Assembly: GCF_001720585.1 (NCBI RefSeq)
Contig: NZ_MABH01000067.1
Coordinates: 1 to 38,134, forward strand
Source: Cereibacter johrii
GTDB lineage: Bacteria > Pseudomonadota > Alphaproteobacteria > Rhodobacterales > Rhodobacteraceae
Direction of reading: 5' to 3'
Length of the DNA stretch: 38,134 nt
Made by a program: the position numbers and the translations under genes. Of the stretch, positions 1 through 7,796 are shown in pieces. Positions within the stretch are counted from its first letter, which is position 1; the number at the start of each line of letters is the position of its first letter. A model generated the notes under the pieces. It saw only the letters and a program-made list of their open reading frames with translations, did not search any database and was not told the origin of the DNA.

Positions 1-158
1 GCCCGCCGGGGTGCGTCGGCGGGGGCGCTGGTCACGGCGCCACCTGCGACCTCAGGCGGCGCGACGGGTGTGCCCGTCTGCGCGATGGCGGGCAGCGGCA
101 GGAGGGCCAGGATCAGCGCGAGGCGTCGCGTCCGGGGAAACGGCAGAAGGGGGGTCAT
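1..158 (-). CDS. Exported protein, N-terminal fragment (runs off left edge)
   Basis: Only the first 52 codons are in the window. The ATG at 158-156 overlaps the TGA of the upstream gene (ATGA), so the two are translationally coupled. The visible protein begins with a signal peptide: a basic start (PRTRR), a Leu/Ala-rich core and a likely cleavage site after PAIA, followed by a Pro/Ala-rich linker typical of a mature periplasmic N-terminus. No domain is visible in the fragment, so no function can be given. It is the fifth gene of the operon that starts with the response regulator at 4018, which suggests an envelope role tied to that sensory system. Expression as part of this operon is inferred from the overlap. 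Confidence 0.7.
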   Translation of the reverse strand, partial: MTPLLPFPRTRRLALILALLPLPAIAQTGTPVAPPEVAGGAVTSAPADAPRR

Positions 159-763
159 GGCGCCTCCAGCGTCAGGGTCTCGCGGTAGCTGCCGCCCGCG
201 GCCGTCGTGTCGGCTTCGAGCGCGCGGATCGGAACGGGGGCGGAAGGATCGACGGTGATCCGCAGCACGAGCCCCGCGAAGGCCCCCATCGCCGCCCGCT
301 TCGGATCCTCGGCGAACGGGTGCAGTTCGGCCGTCACCGGCCCCTCGGCCTCGGCAAGGCCCGCGGCCCCGAGCGCCTCGCGCATCCGGTTGCGGATATA
401 GAAGGGGCTGCCCTCGGTGATGGTCGCCATGCTGCGCACCGTATTCTCGAGGAACCACAAAAGCACCGGATCGCCGCCCGCGGCCGCGAAGCTGGCGACG
501 GGCTGGTCGCGCCCGTCCACCCTCTGGACGAGCGCGAGACGCGGGCCCTCGGCCCCGGCCTCGGGCGTGACCAGAAGCTCGCCCTCGGGCACCAGCTGGA
601 GGCCGCGCACCTCGGGCCCCTCGCGGCGGTGGGCATAGCGCGTGACCTCGCCGGTGGCGGCGAAGGCGCCGGGGCGGAAGATCACCTCGGCCAGCCGTCC
701 GGCCTCGGCCCCGGTGGCCGCCGTCAGCGCCGCCAGGAGCAGCATCGCTCGCAAGGGTCTCAT
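155..763 (-). CDS. Exported protein of unknown function in sensor operon
   Basis: A protein of about 202 aa with an N-terminal signal peptide (MRPLRAMLLLAALTAATG, cleavage near AEAG). The ATG at 763 is preferred because an AAAGGA stretch lies about 7 nt before it; an ATG two codons upstream (769) is possible but too close to that site. The mature part has no cysteine pair, heme motif or lipobox that I can see. The middle holds a polar segment (LENTVRSMATITEG) and the rest looks like a mixed alpha/beta globular domain. I do not recognise the family. It follows the hybrid kinase stop by about 10 nt and overlaps the next exported gene by 4 nt, so it is part of the same transcript. A periplasmic partner of the signalling system is one guess, without direct support. 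Confidence 0.7.
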   Translation of the reverse strand: MRPLRAMLLLAALTAATGAEAGRLAEVIFRPGAFAATGEVTRYAHRREGPEVRGLQLVPEGELLVTPEAGAEGPRLALVQRVDGRDQPVASFAAAGGDPVLLWFLENTVRSMATITEGSPFYIRNRMREALGAAGLAEAEGPVTAELHPFAEDPKRAAMGAFAGLVLRITVDPSAPVPIRALEADTTAAGGSYRETLTLEAP

Positions 764-773
764 GCTCATCCTT

Positions 774-2207
774 TCATTCCGCGGCGGCCGCTCCCCGGCG
801 GCGGCCCTCCAGAAGCGCCGAAAGCCGCTCGCGCAGCGCGCTTTCGGATACGGGCTTGCGCAGCAGCGCGGCTTCCAGCCGGTCGGCCTGTGCTTCGAGC
901 TGGGCGGCGGGCTCGGCGGTCACGATCAGCGCGGGCAGGCGCGGACCCAGACGGCGGCGCAGCGCCGCGATGGTCTGGAGGCCGGTCTCGCCCCGGTCGA
1001 GCCGGTAGTCGGTCACCAGAAGCTCGGGCAGGAAGGTCCCGAGCCGGTCGAGCGCACCTTGAGTGCCGTCGGCCGTGGCGACCAGCATCCCCCAGCGCTG
1101 GAGGAGAAGCGCGTAGGCGTCGCGCATGGCCGCATCGTTCTCGACCACCAGCACCCGCCGTCCGACGAGGGGCGCGGCCGTTGGGCCCGCCGCCAGCGGA
1201 TCGGCCATCAGCATCCGCTCGGGCGGCGTTCCGGCCATCCGCTGGACCGCGCCGGTGGTGGCCGCCGAGGCCGGTCCCGCTTCGATCGCCCCCGGCGCCT
1301 CGAGCGCGCGCGGCAGGCGGATGCGGAAGACCGAGCCGCGCCCGGGTACGCTGTCCAAAGCGACCTCGTGGCCGAGCCGCAGGCAGGCGCGCCGCACGAT
1401 GGAGAGGCCGAGGCCGGTTCCCGGCTCCTCGCCCTCGGGCGCCAGCCGCTCGAACTCGTTGAAGATCCGCTCGCGGTCCTCGGGCGCGATGCCGGGGCCC
1501 GTGTCATGCACCTCGAGCCAGACATCCGCCCCCTCGCGCCGTGCGCCCACGAGCACCCGTCCCGTCCGCGTGTATTTGATCGCGTTCGACACAAGGTTCT
1601 GGGCGATCCGGCGCAGGAAGACCGGGTTCGACATGACGGTCGCCGAGGAAATGACGAAGCGCAGCTCCAGCCCGCGGGCGGCGGCGTCGCCGTGGAAATC
1701 CACCATCAGCCGCTGGAAGAGCCGCCCCAGCGAGACCCGCTCGGTCGAGATGTCGAGCCGGACGGAATCGAGCCGCGAGATCTCGAGCAGCGCGCGGATC
1801 AGCTCTTCGGTCGAATCGAAGGCCGTGCCGATCCGCGACACGAGATCGGCCTGCAGCGGCTCGTTCACCGTCTCGGACAGATGCGACAGGAAGAGCTTCG
1901 CGGCGCTCAGGGGTTGCAGCAGATCGTGGCTTGCGGCGCGCAGGAAACGGCTCTTCGACCGGTTCGCCTCGTCCGCCGTCTCGCGCGCGAGGGCCAGTTC
2001 GCGGTTCACCGACTCCAGATGGGCGAGCGCCTGTTCCAGATCTCGGTTGCGCGCCAGCAGCTCCTGCTCGAGCACGGTCGCGGTCTGGAACAGCATCCAG
2101 TGCGACCCGCGCGAGGCATCCGCGCGATCCAGCCGCTCGACGAGGGCCGCATTGATCCGCTTCAGCTTCTCGACCTGCCGTTCGAGGCCGTCGTCGTCAC
2201 GCAGCAT
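774..2207 (-). CDS. Soluble hybrid histidine kinase (NahK-like, formaldehyde/methanol locus)
   Basis: A 477-aa cytosolic kinase with no membrane segment. Residues ~8-85 form a long coiled coil. The phosphoacceptor box follows (SHDLLQPL, His94). The HATPase domain has an N box (NLVSNAIKYT, ~210-220), G1 (DTGPGIAPEDRERIFNEFER) and G2 (GTGLGLSIV). A C-terminal receiver domain (~350-465) has an acidic pocket (VVENDAAM), the phosphorylatable Asp in VTDYRLD and the conserved Lys in LLRKPVS. Its start overlaps the FIST gene by 11 nt, which argues that FIST is its sensor subunit; NosP/NahK pairs in other bacteria have this architecture. R. sphaeroides has two known kinase/regulator pairs acting on adhI, AfdSR (activating) and RfdSR (repressing). 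I cannot tell from sequence whether this is either of them. Confidence 0.9.
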   Translation of the reverse strand: MLRDDDGLERQVEKLKRINAALVERLDRADASRGSHWMLFQTATVLEQELLARNRDLEQALAHLESVNRELALARETADEANRSKSRFLRAASHDLLQPLSAAKLFLSHLSETVNEPLQADLVSRIGTAFDSTEELIRALLEISRLDSVRLDISTERVSLGRLFQRLMVDFHGDAAARGLELRFVISSATVMSNPVFLRRIAQNLVSNAIKYTRTGRVLVGARREGADVWLEVHDTGPGIAPEDRERIFNEFERLAPEGEEPGTGLGLSIVRRACLRLGHEVALDSVPGRGSVFRIRLPRALEAPGAIEAGPASAATTGAVQRMAGTPPERMLMADPLAAGPTAAPLVGRRVLVVENDAAMRDAYALLLQRWGMLVATADGTQGALDRLGTFLPELLVTDYRLDRGETGLQTIAALRRRLGPRLPALIVTAEPAAQLEAQADRLEAALLRKPVSESALRERLSALLEGRRRGAAAAE

Positions 2208-3357
2208 GGGCGGGCTCCATCAGGGCGAGGCCCACGAAGGTCTGGTTCACATGCACGCCGCCATGCTGCTCGCCGTAGGTGTTGAAGCCCGCGATGCGCC
2301 AATCCGCGAAGAGCCGCGCCACGGCGGGCTCGAGCCCCGCCTGCTCGAGGGCGAGACGGCGCAGGATGCAGTCGAAGGCGAGGATCAGCGCAGGCCGCTC
2401 TCCCAGAGCCTCGAGCCGGGCCTGAAGCCCGTGGGTCAGATCGTCCGCCCGGCCGAGCGCCAGAAGCACGCCGCTCTCGATCGAGGACATGAGGGTGAGC
2501 CCGCCCTCGGGCGTGACCTCGCGGATGGCGCGGACATGATACTGCCCGCCCATCCTGACGAGGAGCGGGTTCTCGGCGAAGACGCGCGGGTTCAGCGCCT
2601 CGGGCGCGAGGCCGATCAGGCGCGCATATTCCTCGGCCGCAGGTTCGGCATTGATCTCGAGGATCAGCCGTTCCTCGGGGACGGCGGCGGTCACCACCAT
2701 CCGGCTGCCCGAGGGGGTGAAATGGTCGAAGATCACCTGCTCCAGCGCGAAATCGGTCTCGAAGAGCGCGAAGATCGCGCTGTCGCGGTGGCTCTCGCCG
2801 TCGAGGACGAGGCAGGTCTCCTCGAAGCGCAGCCCGTCGCCCGCCGATCCGCCCAGCACCGGCAGGCGATGGGCCACCGCATCGACGGTCGCCGCCACCA
2901 GTTCCTCCTGACGGCTGAGCCCATCGATCAGGAGAAGCCCGAACCGGTGCCGCCGCGGCTGGACCTCGAAGCGGGAAAAGAGGGCGCGCAGCTCGGCCAT
3001 CCATTCCGAGACGCCGAGCCCCGCGAGGTTGCGCAGCCACACCGCCTCGGTGCGGAAGCGCGCCGCCGGCAGGCCCACCGCCACGACGTGACCGTGGCCG
3101 TAGCCGCCGCAGGCGAATTCGCCCGCCGAGGAGCAGCCCACCACCCGCGTGCCGAGCGCAGGCCCGAGATGGGCCGCCAGCGCCGGAAGATCGGCGCCCG
3201 GCGAGGCGAAGAGCAGCACGGCGGCAGGCTCCGCCTCCGCCAGCCCGGCGCGCAGGCGCTCGGCCAGATCCGGCGCATCCGCAGGCTCGGACAGGACCAC
3301 GGGCGCCCCCGCCCCTCGGGCGGTCCCCCTCACCTCCGCCGGATGCTCTGTCGTCAC
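2197..3357 (-). CDS. FIST-domain sensor protein (NosP-like)
   Basis: A 386-aa soluble protein with FIST_N followed by FIST_C. The N-terminal half has GCSSAGEFACGGYG, a family signature. The C-terminal end has the typical FNTYGEQHGGVHVNQTFVGL segment. FIST proteins are small-ligand sensors; some (NosP) bind heme and respond to nitric oxide through a neighbouring hybrid kinase, and others are thought to bind amino acids. The ligand here is unknown. His residues in the last 40 aa are candidate heme ligands, but that is inference. The GTG at 3357 is chosen because AGGGAG lies about 6 nt upstream. It sits 9 nt after the response regulator stop and overlaps the kinase start, so regulator, sensor and kinase are one operon. 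Location beside the xox/adhI genes suggests it reports methanol, formaldehyde or NO status. Confidence 0.88.
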   Translation of the reverse strand: MTTEHPAEVRGTARGAGAPVVLSEPADAPDLAERLRAGLAEAEPAAVLLFASPGADLPALAAHLGPALGTRVVGCSSAGEFACGGYGHGHVVAVGLPAARFRTEAVWLRNLAGLGVSEWMAELRALFSRFEVQPRRHRFGLLLIDGLSRQEELVAATVDAVAHRLPVLGGSAGDGLRFEETCLVLDGESHRDSAIFALFETDFALEQVIFDHFTPSGSRMVVTAAVPEERLILEINAEPAAEEYARLIGLAPEALNPRVFAENPLLVRMGGQYHVRAIREVTPEGGLTLMSSIESGVLLALGRADDLTHGLQARLEALGERPALILAFDCILRRLALEQAGLEPAVARLFADWRIAGFNTYGEQHGGVHVNQTFVGLALMEPAHAA

Positions 3358-3367
3358 GCGCCGCTCC

Positions 3368-4018
3368 CTACCGCGCGAAGATCCGCGCCTTGCTGGCCAG
3401 AAGGGCCGCCTGCGTGCGGTTTCTCACGTTGATCTTCGTCATGATGGCGGCGATGTGGGTCTTTACCGTCGCTTCGGCGATCGAGAGCTCGTAGGAGATG
3501 AGCTTGTTCGGCCGGCCCTGACAGATCAGCCGCAGGATGTTCATCTGCTGCGGCGTGAGGGTGGCGAAGCTGCGGGCCAGCTCGCGCATCTGCTCCCCGC
3601 CGTCCTCGCCCGCCCCGTCGGCATCATATTCCTCGGGCGTGACGAACTCGCCCGTCCACATCCGGCCGAAGGCCTCGACCATCTGCGGCCGCGGCAGGCT
3701 TTTCGAGACGTAGCCCTGCGCCCCGGCCGCCATGACGGCCGTCACCATCTCGGCATCGACCTCGGCCGAGATCACCGTGAGCGGCACGCTCCGCGCGAGC
3801 TTCTTCAGGCTCATGACGCCCTCGATGCCGCGCACGTCCGGCAGGTTCAGGTCGAGCACGATGGCATCGGGCAAGGGCCCTTCGCGCAGGACCTTCTCCG
3901 CCGCGGCGAGGCTCGCGGCGCTGCGGACGCGTTTCAGGCCGAAGGCGTGGGTCAAGGTCATCGCCAGCGCGTCGCACATCAGCGGGTGGTCATCGACGAT
4001 CAGAATGTCGCCGATCAT
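3368..4018 (-). CDS. LuxR/NarL-type response regulator
   Basis: A 216-aa two-domain regulator. The receiver domain (1-~120) has the acidic pair in VDDHP, the phosphoacceptor Asp56 in VLDLNLP, the Thr/Ser in VISAE and Lys in GYVSKSLP. The C-terminal LuxR-type helix-turn-helix (~150-205) has LTPQQMNILRLICQG and ATVKTHIAAIMTKI. It is the likely output of the downstream hybrid kinase and FIST sensor. The reading frame stays open far upstream of 4018, but the receiver fold begins at MIGDILIVDD, so the long extension is not coding. The ATG at 4018 lacks a strong ribosome site; a GTG at 4030 with AGGGG upstream is a real alternative adding four residues. AfdR and RfdR, which control adhI in R. sphaeroides, belong to this class. 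Confidence 0.9.
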   Translation of the reverse strand: MIGDILIVDDHPLMCDALAMTLTHAFGLKRVRSAASLAAAEKVLREGPLPDAIVLDLNLPDVRGIEGVMSLKKLARSVPLTVISAEVDAEMVTAVMAAGAQGYVSKSLPRPQMVEAFGRMWTGEFVTPEEYDADGAGEDGGEQMRELARSFATLTPQQMNILRLICQGRPNKLISYELSIAEATVKTHIAAIMTKINVRNRTQAALLASKARIFAR

Positions 4019-4242
4019 GCGTGTGGGCACCCGCTGCGCCCCTGCGCAGGCGATGCCTCCGGAAACATGTCCCATCTCTTCCTCCCGTTGCCGCGCGGGC
4101 TTGCTCCTCCCTGCGCGGTCATCCCCGTCGGCCCCGACCGCCTCGCCTCCCCATGGTCGCATCCGCATCCCGGGCGATCCTGCCCGGTTTCCCCAACGCG
4201 CGGCAAGCCCCTGCGGTTCCCGGCTGAGGGCGAATGCCGCCT

Positions 4243-5049
4243 TCAGCCGGCAGGCAGCGGGAAGGTCGCCCCGAACTCCACTCCTTCCGTGTCCACGGCC
4301 CGCACCGTCACCTCGCCCGCGCCATTGTCGCGGTAGCGGAAGGTGAAGACCGGATCCTCCGAGATCGAGATGCCGCCCGTCATCGAGAACAGAAGCTCCT
4401 CGCCCTGCGTCACCTCGAGCCGGTCGATGAAGCGCGCGGGGATCATCATCAGCGAGACCTGATCGCGCTGCAGCCCCGAATAGTTCGGATGCCGGATCAT
4501 GAGCTTGGCCTCGCGCCGCAGGTCGCCCCCGCTCGTGTCGGCGGAGACGGGCTGAAAGCGCATCCGCCCCAGATGGGCCAGCGCCGCCTCGGCATCCTTG
4601 CCCGCCGGCGCCGCGCAGCCCCCCGTGGCGCGGACGAACCGCCCCGCCATCTGCCACTGGCCGCCTTCCGTCCGCGCCACCGCGCGCACGTTGGAATAGG
4701 CATTCACCCGCACCCGCACCTCGAGATCGAGCGGATGCATCGCCGGGCCCAGCGTGAAGGTCGCGGCCACCGGCGAAGGGTTCTCGTCGATCACCAGGGT
4801 CAGTTCCTCGATCCGCGGCCCGTCGGCAGGCTGCGTCACCCGCACCGGCACGAGCGCCGGATCATGCGCCCGGAAGGGCGTATCGAGGCTGAGCGCGCCG
4901 AGCGTCTCGACGATGTCCTCGGTGCCGAAGACGTCATATTGCAGGCTCTCCCAGGTCTCGCCCGACTGGAGCGGGCTGGGCTTTTCCTGGGCCCAGAGCG
5001 GGGTGGTCAGCAGAACTGCACAAATGATGCTCGACCGGACGATGCGCAT
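4243..5049 (-). CDS. Quinoprotein dehydrogenase-associated SoxYZ-like carrier
   Basis: A 268-aa exported protein that fuses a SoxY-like half to a SoxZ-like half. The first ~20 residues are a signal peptide ending near PLWAQ. In SoxY the substrate is held on a Cys in a flexible Gly-rich tail; the equivalent here is Cys145 in ATGGCAAPAG, placed between the two halves. The C-terminal ~100 residues (IRHPNYSGL, FTFRYRDNGAGEV) have SoxZ character. Such fusions recur beside quinoprotein dehydrogenases and a metallo-beta-lactamase protein, as here, and have been named a quinoprotein relay system; the chemistry is not established. Start 5049 is chosen for AGGAG about 6 nt upstream and because the signal peptide begins there. 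It is divergent from the hydrolase gene at 5155. Confidence 0.85.
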   Translation of the reverse strand: MRIVRSSIICAVLLTTPLWAQEKPSPLQSGETWESLQYDVFGTEDIVETLGALSLDTPFRAHDPALVPVRVTQPADGPRIEELTLVIDENPSPVAATFTLGPAMHPLDLEVRVRVNAYSNVRAVARTEGGQWQMAGRFVRATGGCAAPAGKDAEAALAHLGRMRFQPVSADTSGGDLRREAKLMIRHPNYSGLQRDQVSLMMIPARFIDRLEVTQGEELLFSMTGGISISEDPVFTFRYRDNGAGEVTVRAVDTEGVEFGATFPLPAG

Positions 5050-5154
5050 GGCGATCTCCTGTGCTGGCAGAGACCATGAAACCATGCGCAGCCCGCCCCG
5101 CCTATGAGACTTTCGGCTGAGTGCGCGCGCCTGCGGAAGCGGCTAGGCAGAGGC

Positions 5155-6201
5155 ATGTTCCATCTGATGCTGAGCGTCTGCCTGGTGGCGGATCCCGCCC
5201 TCTGCGCCGAGCGGCTGCTTCCGGCGCCCGAGGCGCTGAGCGAGGCGGACTGCCGGAAGACCGCGGCGGCGCGGGCGGCAGACTGGCTTTCGGCGCATCC
5301 CGAGCTTGCCGGCGGCGAGAGCCGGTGCCTGCCCACCCGCGCGCTGCCACAGCTGGAGATCAAGGAGATCGGCGGCGGCCTCTGGGTGCATGAGGGCCAG
5401 ACCGCCCTGCCCGATCCACAGAACCGCGGCGCCATCGCCAATCTCGGTCTTGCCATCGGCACCGCAGGTATCGCCGTCATCGACGCGGGCGCGAGCCGGG
5501 CCGAGGCGGAGGCCCTCTATGCCGCGATCCGCGCACGGAGCGACCTGCCGATCCGGGCGGTGATCCTGACCCATATGCATCCCGACCACACGTTCGGCGC
5601 CGACCTCTTCCGCGAGGCGGGTGCCGAGATCCTCGGGGCGCCGAAACTCGCCGCAGGCATCGAGACGCGCGCCGACGGCTGGATGGAGAGCTATCCCGCC
5701 CAGATCGGCGCGGGCGCGCTGCTCGGCACGCGGCCCCTGCCGCCCGACCGCGGCGTGGCGGAGGAGTGGCTGGATCTCGGCGGCCTCAGGCTGCATCTGC
5801 AGGCCGTGGCCACGGCCCATACCGACAATGACCTGACCGTGTTCGAGCCGGTCTCGGGCACGCTCTTCACCGGCGATCTGGTGTTCAACGGCCTCCTGCC
5901 GACGCTCGACGGCTCGCTCAATGGCTGGCTCGGCTGGCTTGCGGCCGCCCATCCCGAAGTGCGCCGCATCGTGCCCGGGCACGGTCCCGCGCCCCTGCCC
6001 TGGCCCGAGGGGGCGCAGGCCACGCGCGGCTATCTCGAGCATCTGCGCCGGACGATCCGCGCGGCGATCGCCGAGGGCCTGCCGATGAGCGCCGCGATCC
6101 GTGCGCGCGACCCCGAGGAGGCGCGGCACTGGACGGCGGGCTACGAGGAGAGCCATCCGCGCAACGCCTCAGCCGCCTATGCCGAGCTGGAGTGGGAATA
6201 G
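5155..6201 (+). CDS. Periplasmic metallo-beta-lactamase-fold hydrolase (quinoprotein relay type)
   Basis: A 348-aa protein with a short signal peptide (MFHLMLSVCLVADPALCA), a ~50-aa N-terminal segment with two cysteines (ADCRK and SRCLP) and a metallo-beta-lactamase domain. Metal ligands are visible: HMHPDH (His140, His142, Asp144, His145), a downstream His in AVATAHTDND, Asp in FTGDLVF and His in VPGHGP. Enzymes of this fold hydrolyse thioesters and other substrates; this subgroup travels with PQQ dehydrogenases and SoxYZ-like carriers, so a thiol-bound intermediate on the neighbouring carrier is a reasonable but unproven substrate. Start 5155 (AGAGG upstream) fits the signal peptide; an ATG at 5104 is in frame but has no ribosome site. 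It is the only plus-strand gene in the methanol locus before 18461. Confidence 0.85.
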   Translation: MFHLMLSVCLVADPALCAERLLPAPEALSEADCRKTAAARAADWLSAHPELAGGESRCLPTRALPQLEIKEIGGGLWVHEGQTALPDPQNRGAIANLGLAIGTAGIAVIDAGASRAEAEALYAAIRARSDLPIRAVILTHMHPDHTFGADLFREAGAEILGAPKLAAGIETRADGWMESYPAQIGAGALLGTRPLPPDRGVAEEWLDLGGLRLHLQAVATAHTDNDLTVFEPVSGTLFTGDLVFNGLLPTLDGSLNGWLGWLAAAHPEVRRIVPGHGPAPLPWPEGAQATRGYLEHLRRTIRAAIAEGLPMSAAIRARDPEEARHWTAGYEESHPRNASAAYAELEWE

Positions 6202-6257
6202 GCGGCCCGGCCCGGTGGGACGGGCTCGCCGCGCGGACAGGGGCGCGGAGGACCACC

Positions 6258-6317
6258 CTCGGGCTCGCCCCGAGCCCCATCGAGACCCCGCAGCAGCCCC
6301 GAGAGGCGCCGCCTCTC
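6258..6317. terminator. Two hairpins between convergent genes
   Basis: The 131-bp gap between the converging hydrolase and exported-protein genes holds two inverted repeats: CTCGGG/CCCGAG (6258-6263 with 6269-6274) and a perfect 7-bp stem GAGAGGC/GCCTCTC with a 3-nt loop (6301-6317). There is no T-tract. They could serve as a bidirectional terminator, which is an inference from position. Confidence 0.45.
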
Positions 6318-6332
6318 GAGCGAGCGGCGAGA

Positions 6333-6926
6333 CTATTTCGGCAGATGCTGCGTCACCGCCCGGCCCAGCGCGAAGGCCCGGCGCTCGAGGATCACCGGCG
6401 TCTCGCAGACATAGGTCAGCGACTGCTGGCGCTCGCGGAAGATCCGCGTGTCCCAGTCGAGCTGCTCCTCGAGCGCGTCGATCCGGTCGAAATCCTTGTC
6501 CTCCGCCGCCATGAGCCGGCTCATCTCGGTGCGGGCCGCGTTGATCCGGCGGTCGAGCGCCTCCTGGCTGTGGGCATAGCGGGTGATGCCCGCCATCACG
6601 CGGTTGCGGACGGCCTCGATCCGCTCGAAGGTGGCGACATAGAGCGCCACCAGCTCCTGCGGCTCGTGATCGGCCGCGAACCGGGCGATCCGCCCCTCGG
6701 CCTCTTCCACCGGAAGCCGCCGCTGTTCCAGCTCCTGCGCGAGCCCCTGGATCGCCGGACCGCGCGCCAGCTCTTCGGTCGTGGCATCCGGGAGAGGCCC
6801 GCTCCAGACCTGCCCCAGCGACAGATGCGGCTGCTTGCGCTGGATGCAGGGCCAGTCGGGATCGGAGAAATCCGCCCCCATGGCGGTGCCCGCCGCGAGG
6901 ATCGCCGGAATGCACCATCTGAGCAT
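6333..6926 (-). CDS. Exported helical protein of unknown function, end of PQQ-accessory operon
   Basis: A 197-aa protein with an N-terminal signal peptide (MLRWCIPAILAAGTAMGADF). The mature protein is mostly charged alpha helix, with long heptad-like stretches from ~55 to ~180 (AQELEQRRLPVEEAEGRIAR and IDALEEQLDWDTRIFRERQQ). Two cysteines, in DWPCIQRK and TYVCETP, are placed to form a disulphide joining the ends. AGGAGG sits 5 nt before the ATG. It starts 9 nt after the ABC permease stop and is the last gene of the minus-strand accessory series. I do not recognise a characterised family. The context suggests a periplasmic partner of the PQQ-associated ABC transporter. Confidence 0.75.
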   Translation of the reverse strand: MLRWCIPAILAAGTAMGADFSDPDWPCIQRKQPHLSLGQVWSGPLPDATTEELARGPAIQGLAQELEQRRLPVEEAEGRIARFAADHEPQELVALYVATFERIEAVRNRVMAGITRYAHSQEALDRRINAARTEMSRLMAAEDKDFDRIDALEEQLDWDTRIFRERQQSLTYVCETPVILERRAFALGRAVTQHLPK

Positions 6927-6935
6927 GGGAACCTC

Positions 6936-7796
6936 CTATCGCTTGCGCAGGGCCCAGAGGCCCTTCGAGGGATCATACATGAAGACCGCCGCCCCGAAGA
7001 AGACGAGGCCCGCGCCCGCGACCACGGCCAGCGCCAGAGGCTCGACCTGCCGGTAGAGGGCGAAGCGGATCAGCTCGACCGCGTGGGTGAAGGGATTGGC
7101 CAGCGCGATATCGGCCAGAAGCGGGCTCGACTCCTTGAGCCGCCACAGCGGATAGAGCGCGGTCGAGGCGAAGAACATCGGGAAGATCACGAAGTTCATC
7201 ACGCCCGCGAAATTCTCGAGCTGCCGGATCGCCGACGAGACGAAGAGGCCGAGCGCGCCCAGCATCAGCCCCGACAGAAACAGCGCGGGCAGGACGGCGA
7301 GATAGCCGAGCGGCGGCGGGCGGATGCCCCAGAGCCAGGCGATGAGAAGGAACGCATAGACCTGCAGAATCGAGACCAGAACGCCCGCCACCAGCTTCGA
7401 GCCGAGAAGGAACCAGCGCGGATAGGGGCTGACGAGAAGCGTCCGCATCGCGCCCGTCTCGCGGTCGTAGACCATCGAGAGCGAGCTCTGCATCCCGTTG
7501 AAGAGCTGGATCATCGCGCAGAGACCGGGGGTGACGTAGACCTCGTAGAGCACATAGGTCTGATAGGGCGGCGTGATCGAGAGGCCGAGCACCGCCCGGA
7601 AGCCCGCCGCGAAGATGAAGAGCCAGACCAGCGGGCGCACGAGGGCGGAGAGGAACCGCTCGCGCTGGCGGGTGAAGCGCAGGATCTCGCGGCCCGCAAT
7701 CCCGCCGAAGGCAACCAGATGGCCGCGGAGCGTGAGCCCATGGCCGGGGCGCGGGCGCGGCGCGGCGAGACGGGGCGGTCGATGCGGCGCGGTCAT
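6936..7796 (-). CDS. ABC-2 type permease, PQQ-alcohol dehydrogenase system
   Basis: A 286-aa integral membrane protein of the ABC-2 family with about six hydrophobic segments (roughly 48-70, 90-108, 130-152, 165-188, 200-220, 257-277). The conserved cytoplasmic region DRETGAMRTLLVSP between the second and third segments and the phrase LANPFTHAVELIRFALY near the end are typical of this family. Its start overlaps the stop of the ATPase gene by 4 nt (ATGA), so the two form one transporter. Genes of this kind are linked to PQQ-dependent alcohol dehydrogenases in many methylotrophs. The transported substrate is unknown; proteins involved in PQQ dehydrogenase maturation or metal handling have been proposed. 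Confidence 0.9.
   Translation of the reverse strand: MTAPHRPPRLAAPRPRPGHGLTLRGHLVAFGGIAGREILRFTRQRERFLSALVRPLVWLFIFAAGFRAVLGLSITPPYQTYVLYEVYVTPGLCAMIQLFNGMQSSLSMVYDRETGAMRTLLVSPYPRWFLLGSKLVAGVLVSILQVYAFLLIAWLWGIRPPPLGYLAVLPALFLSGLMLGALGLFVSSAIRQLENFAGVMNFVIFPMFFASTALYPLWRLKESSPLLADIALANPFTHAVELIRFALYRQVEPLALAVVAGAGLVFFGAAVFMYDPSKGLWALRKR

Noticed and set aside
4019-4657. In-frame N-terminal extension of the response regulator
   Set aside because: The added sequence runs into the SoxYZ-like gene and is not receiver-like; the receiver fold begins at the codon at 4018 (or GTG 4030).
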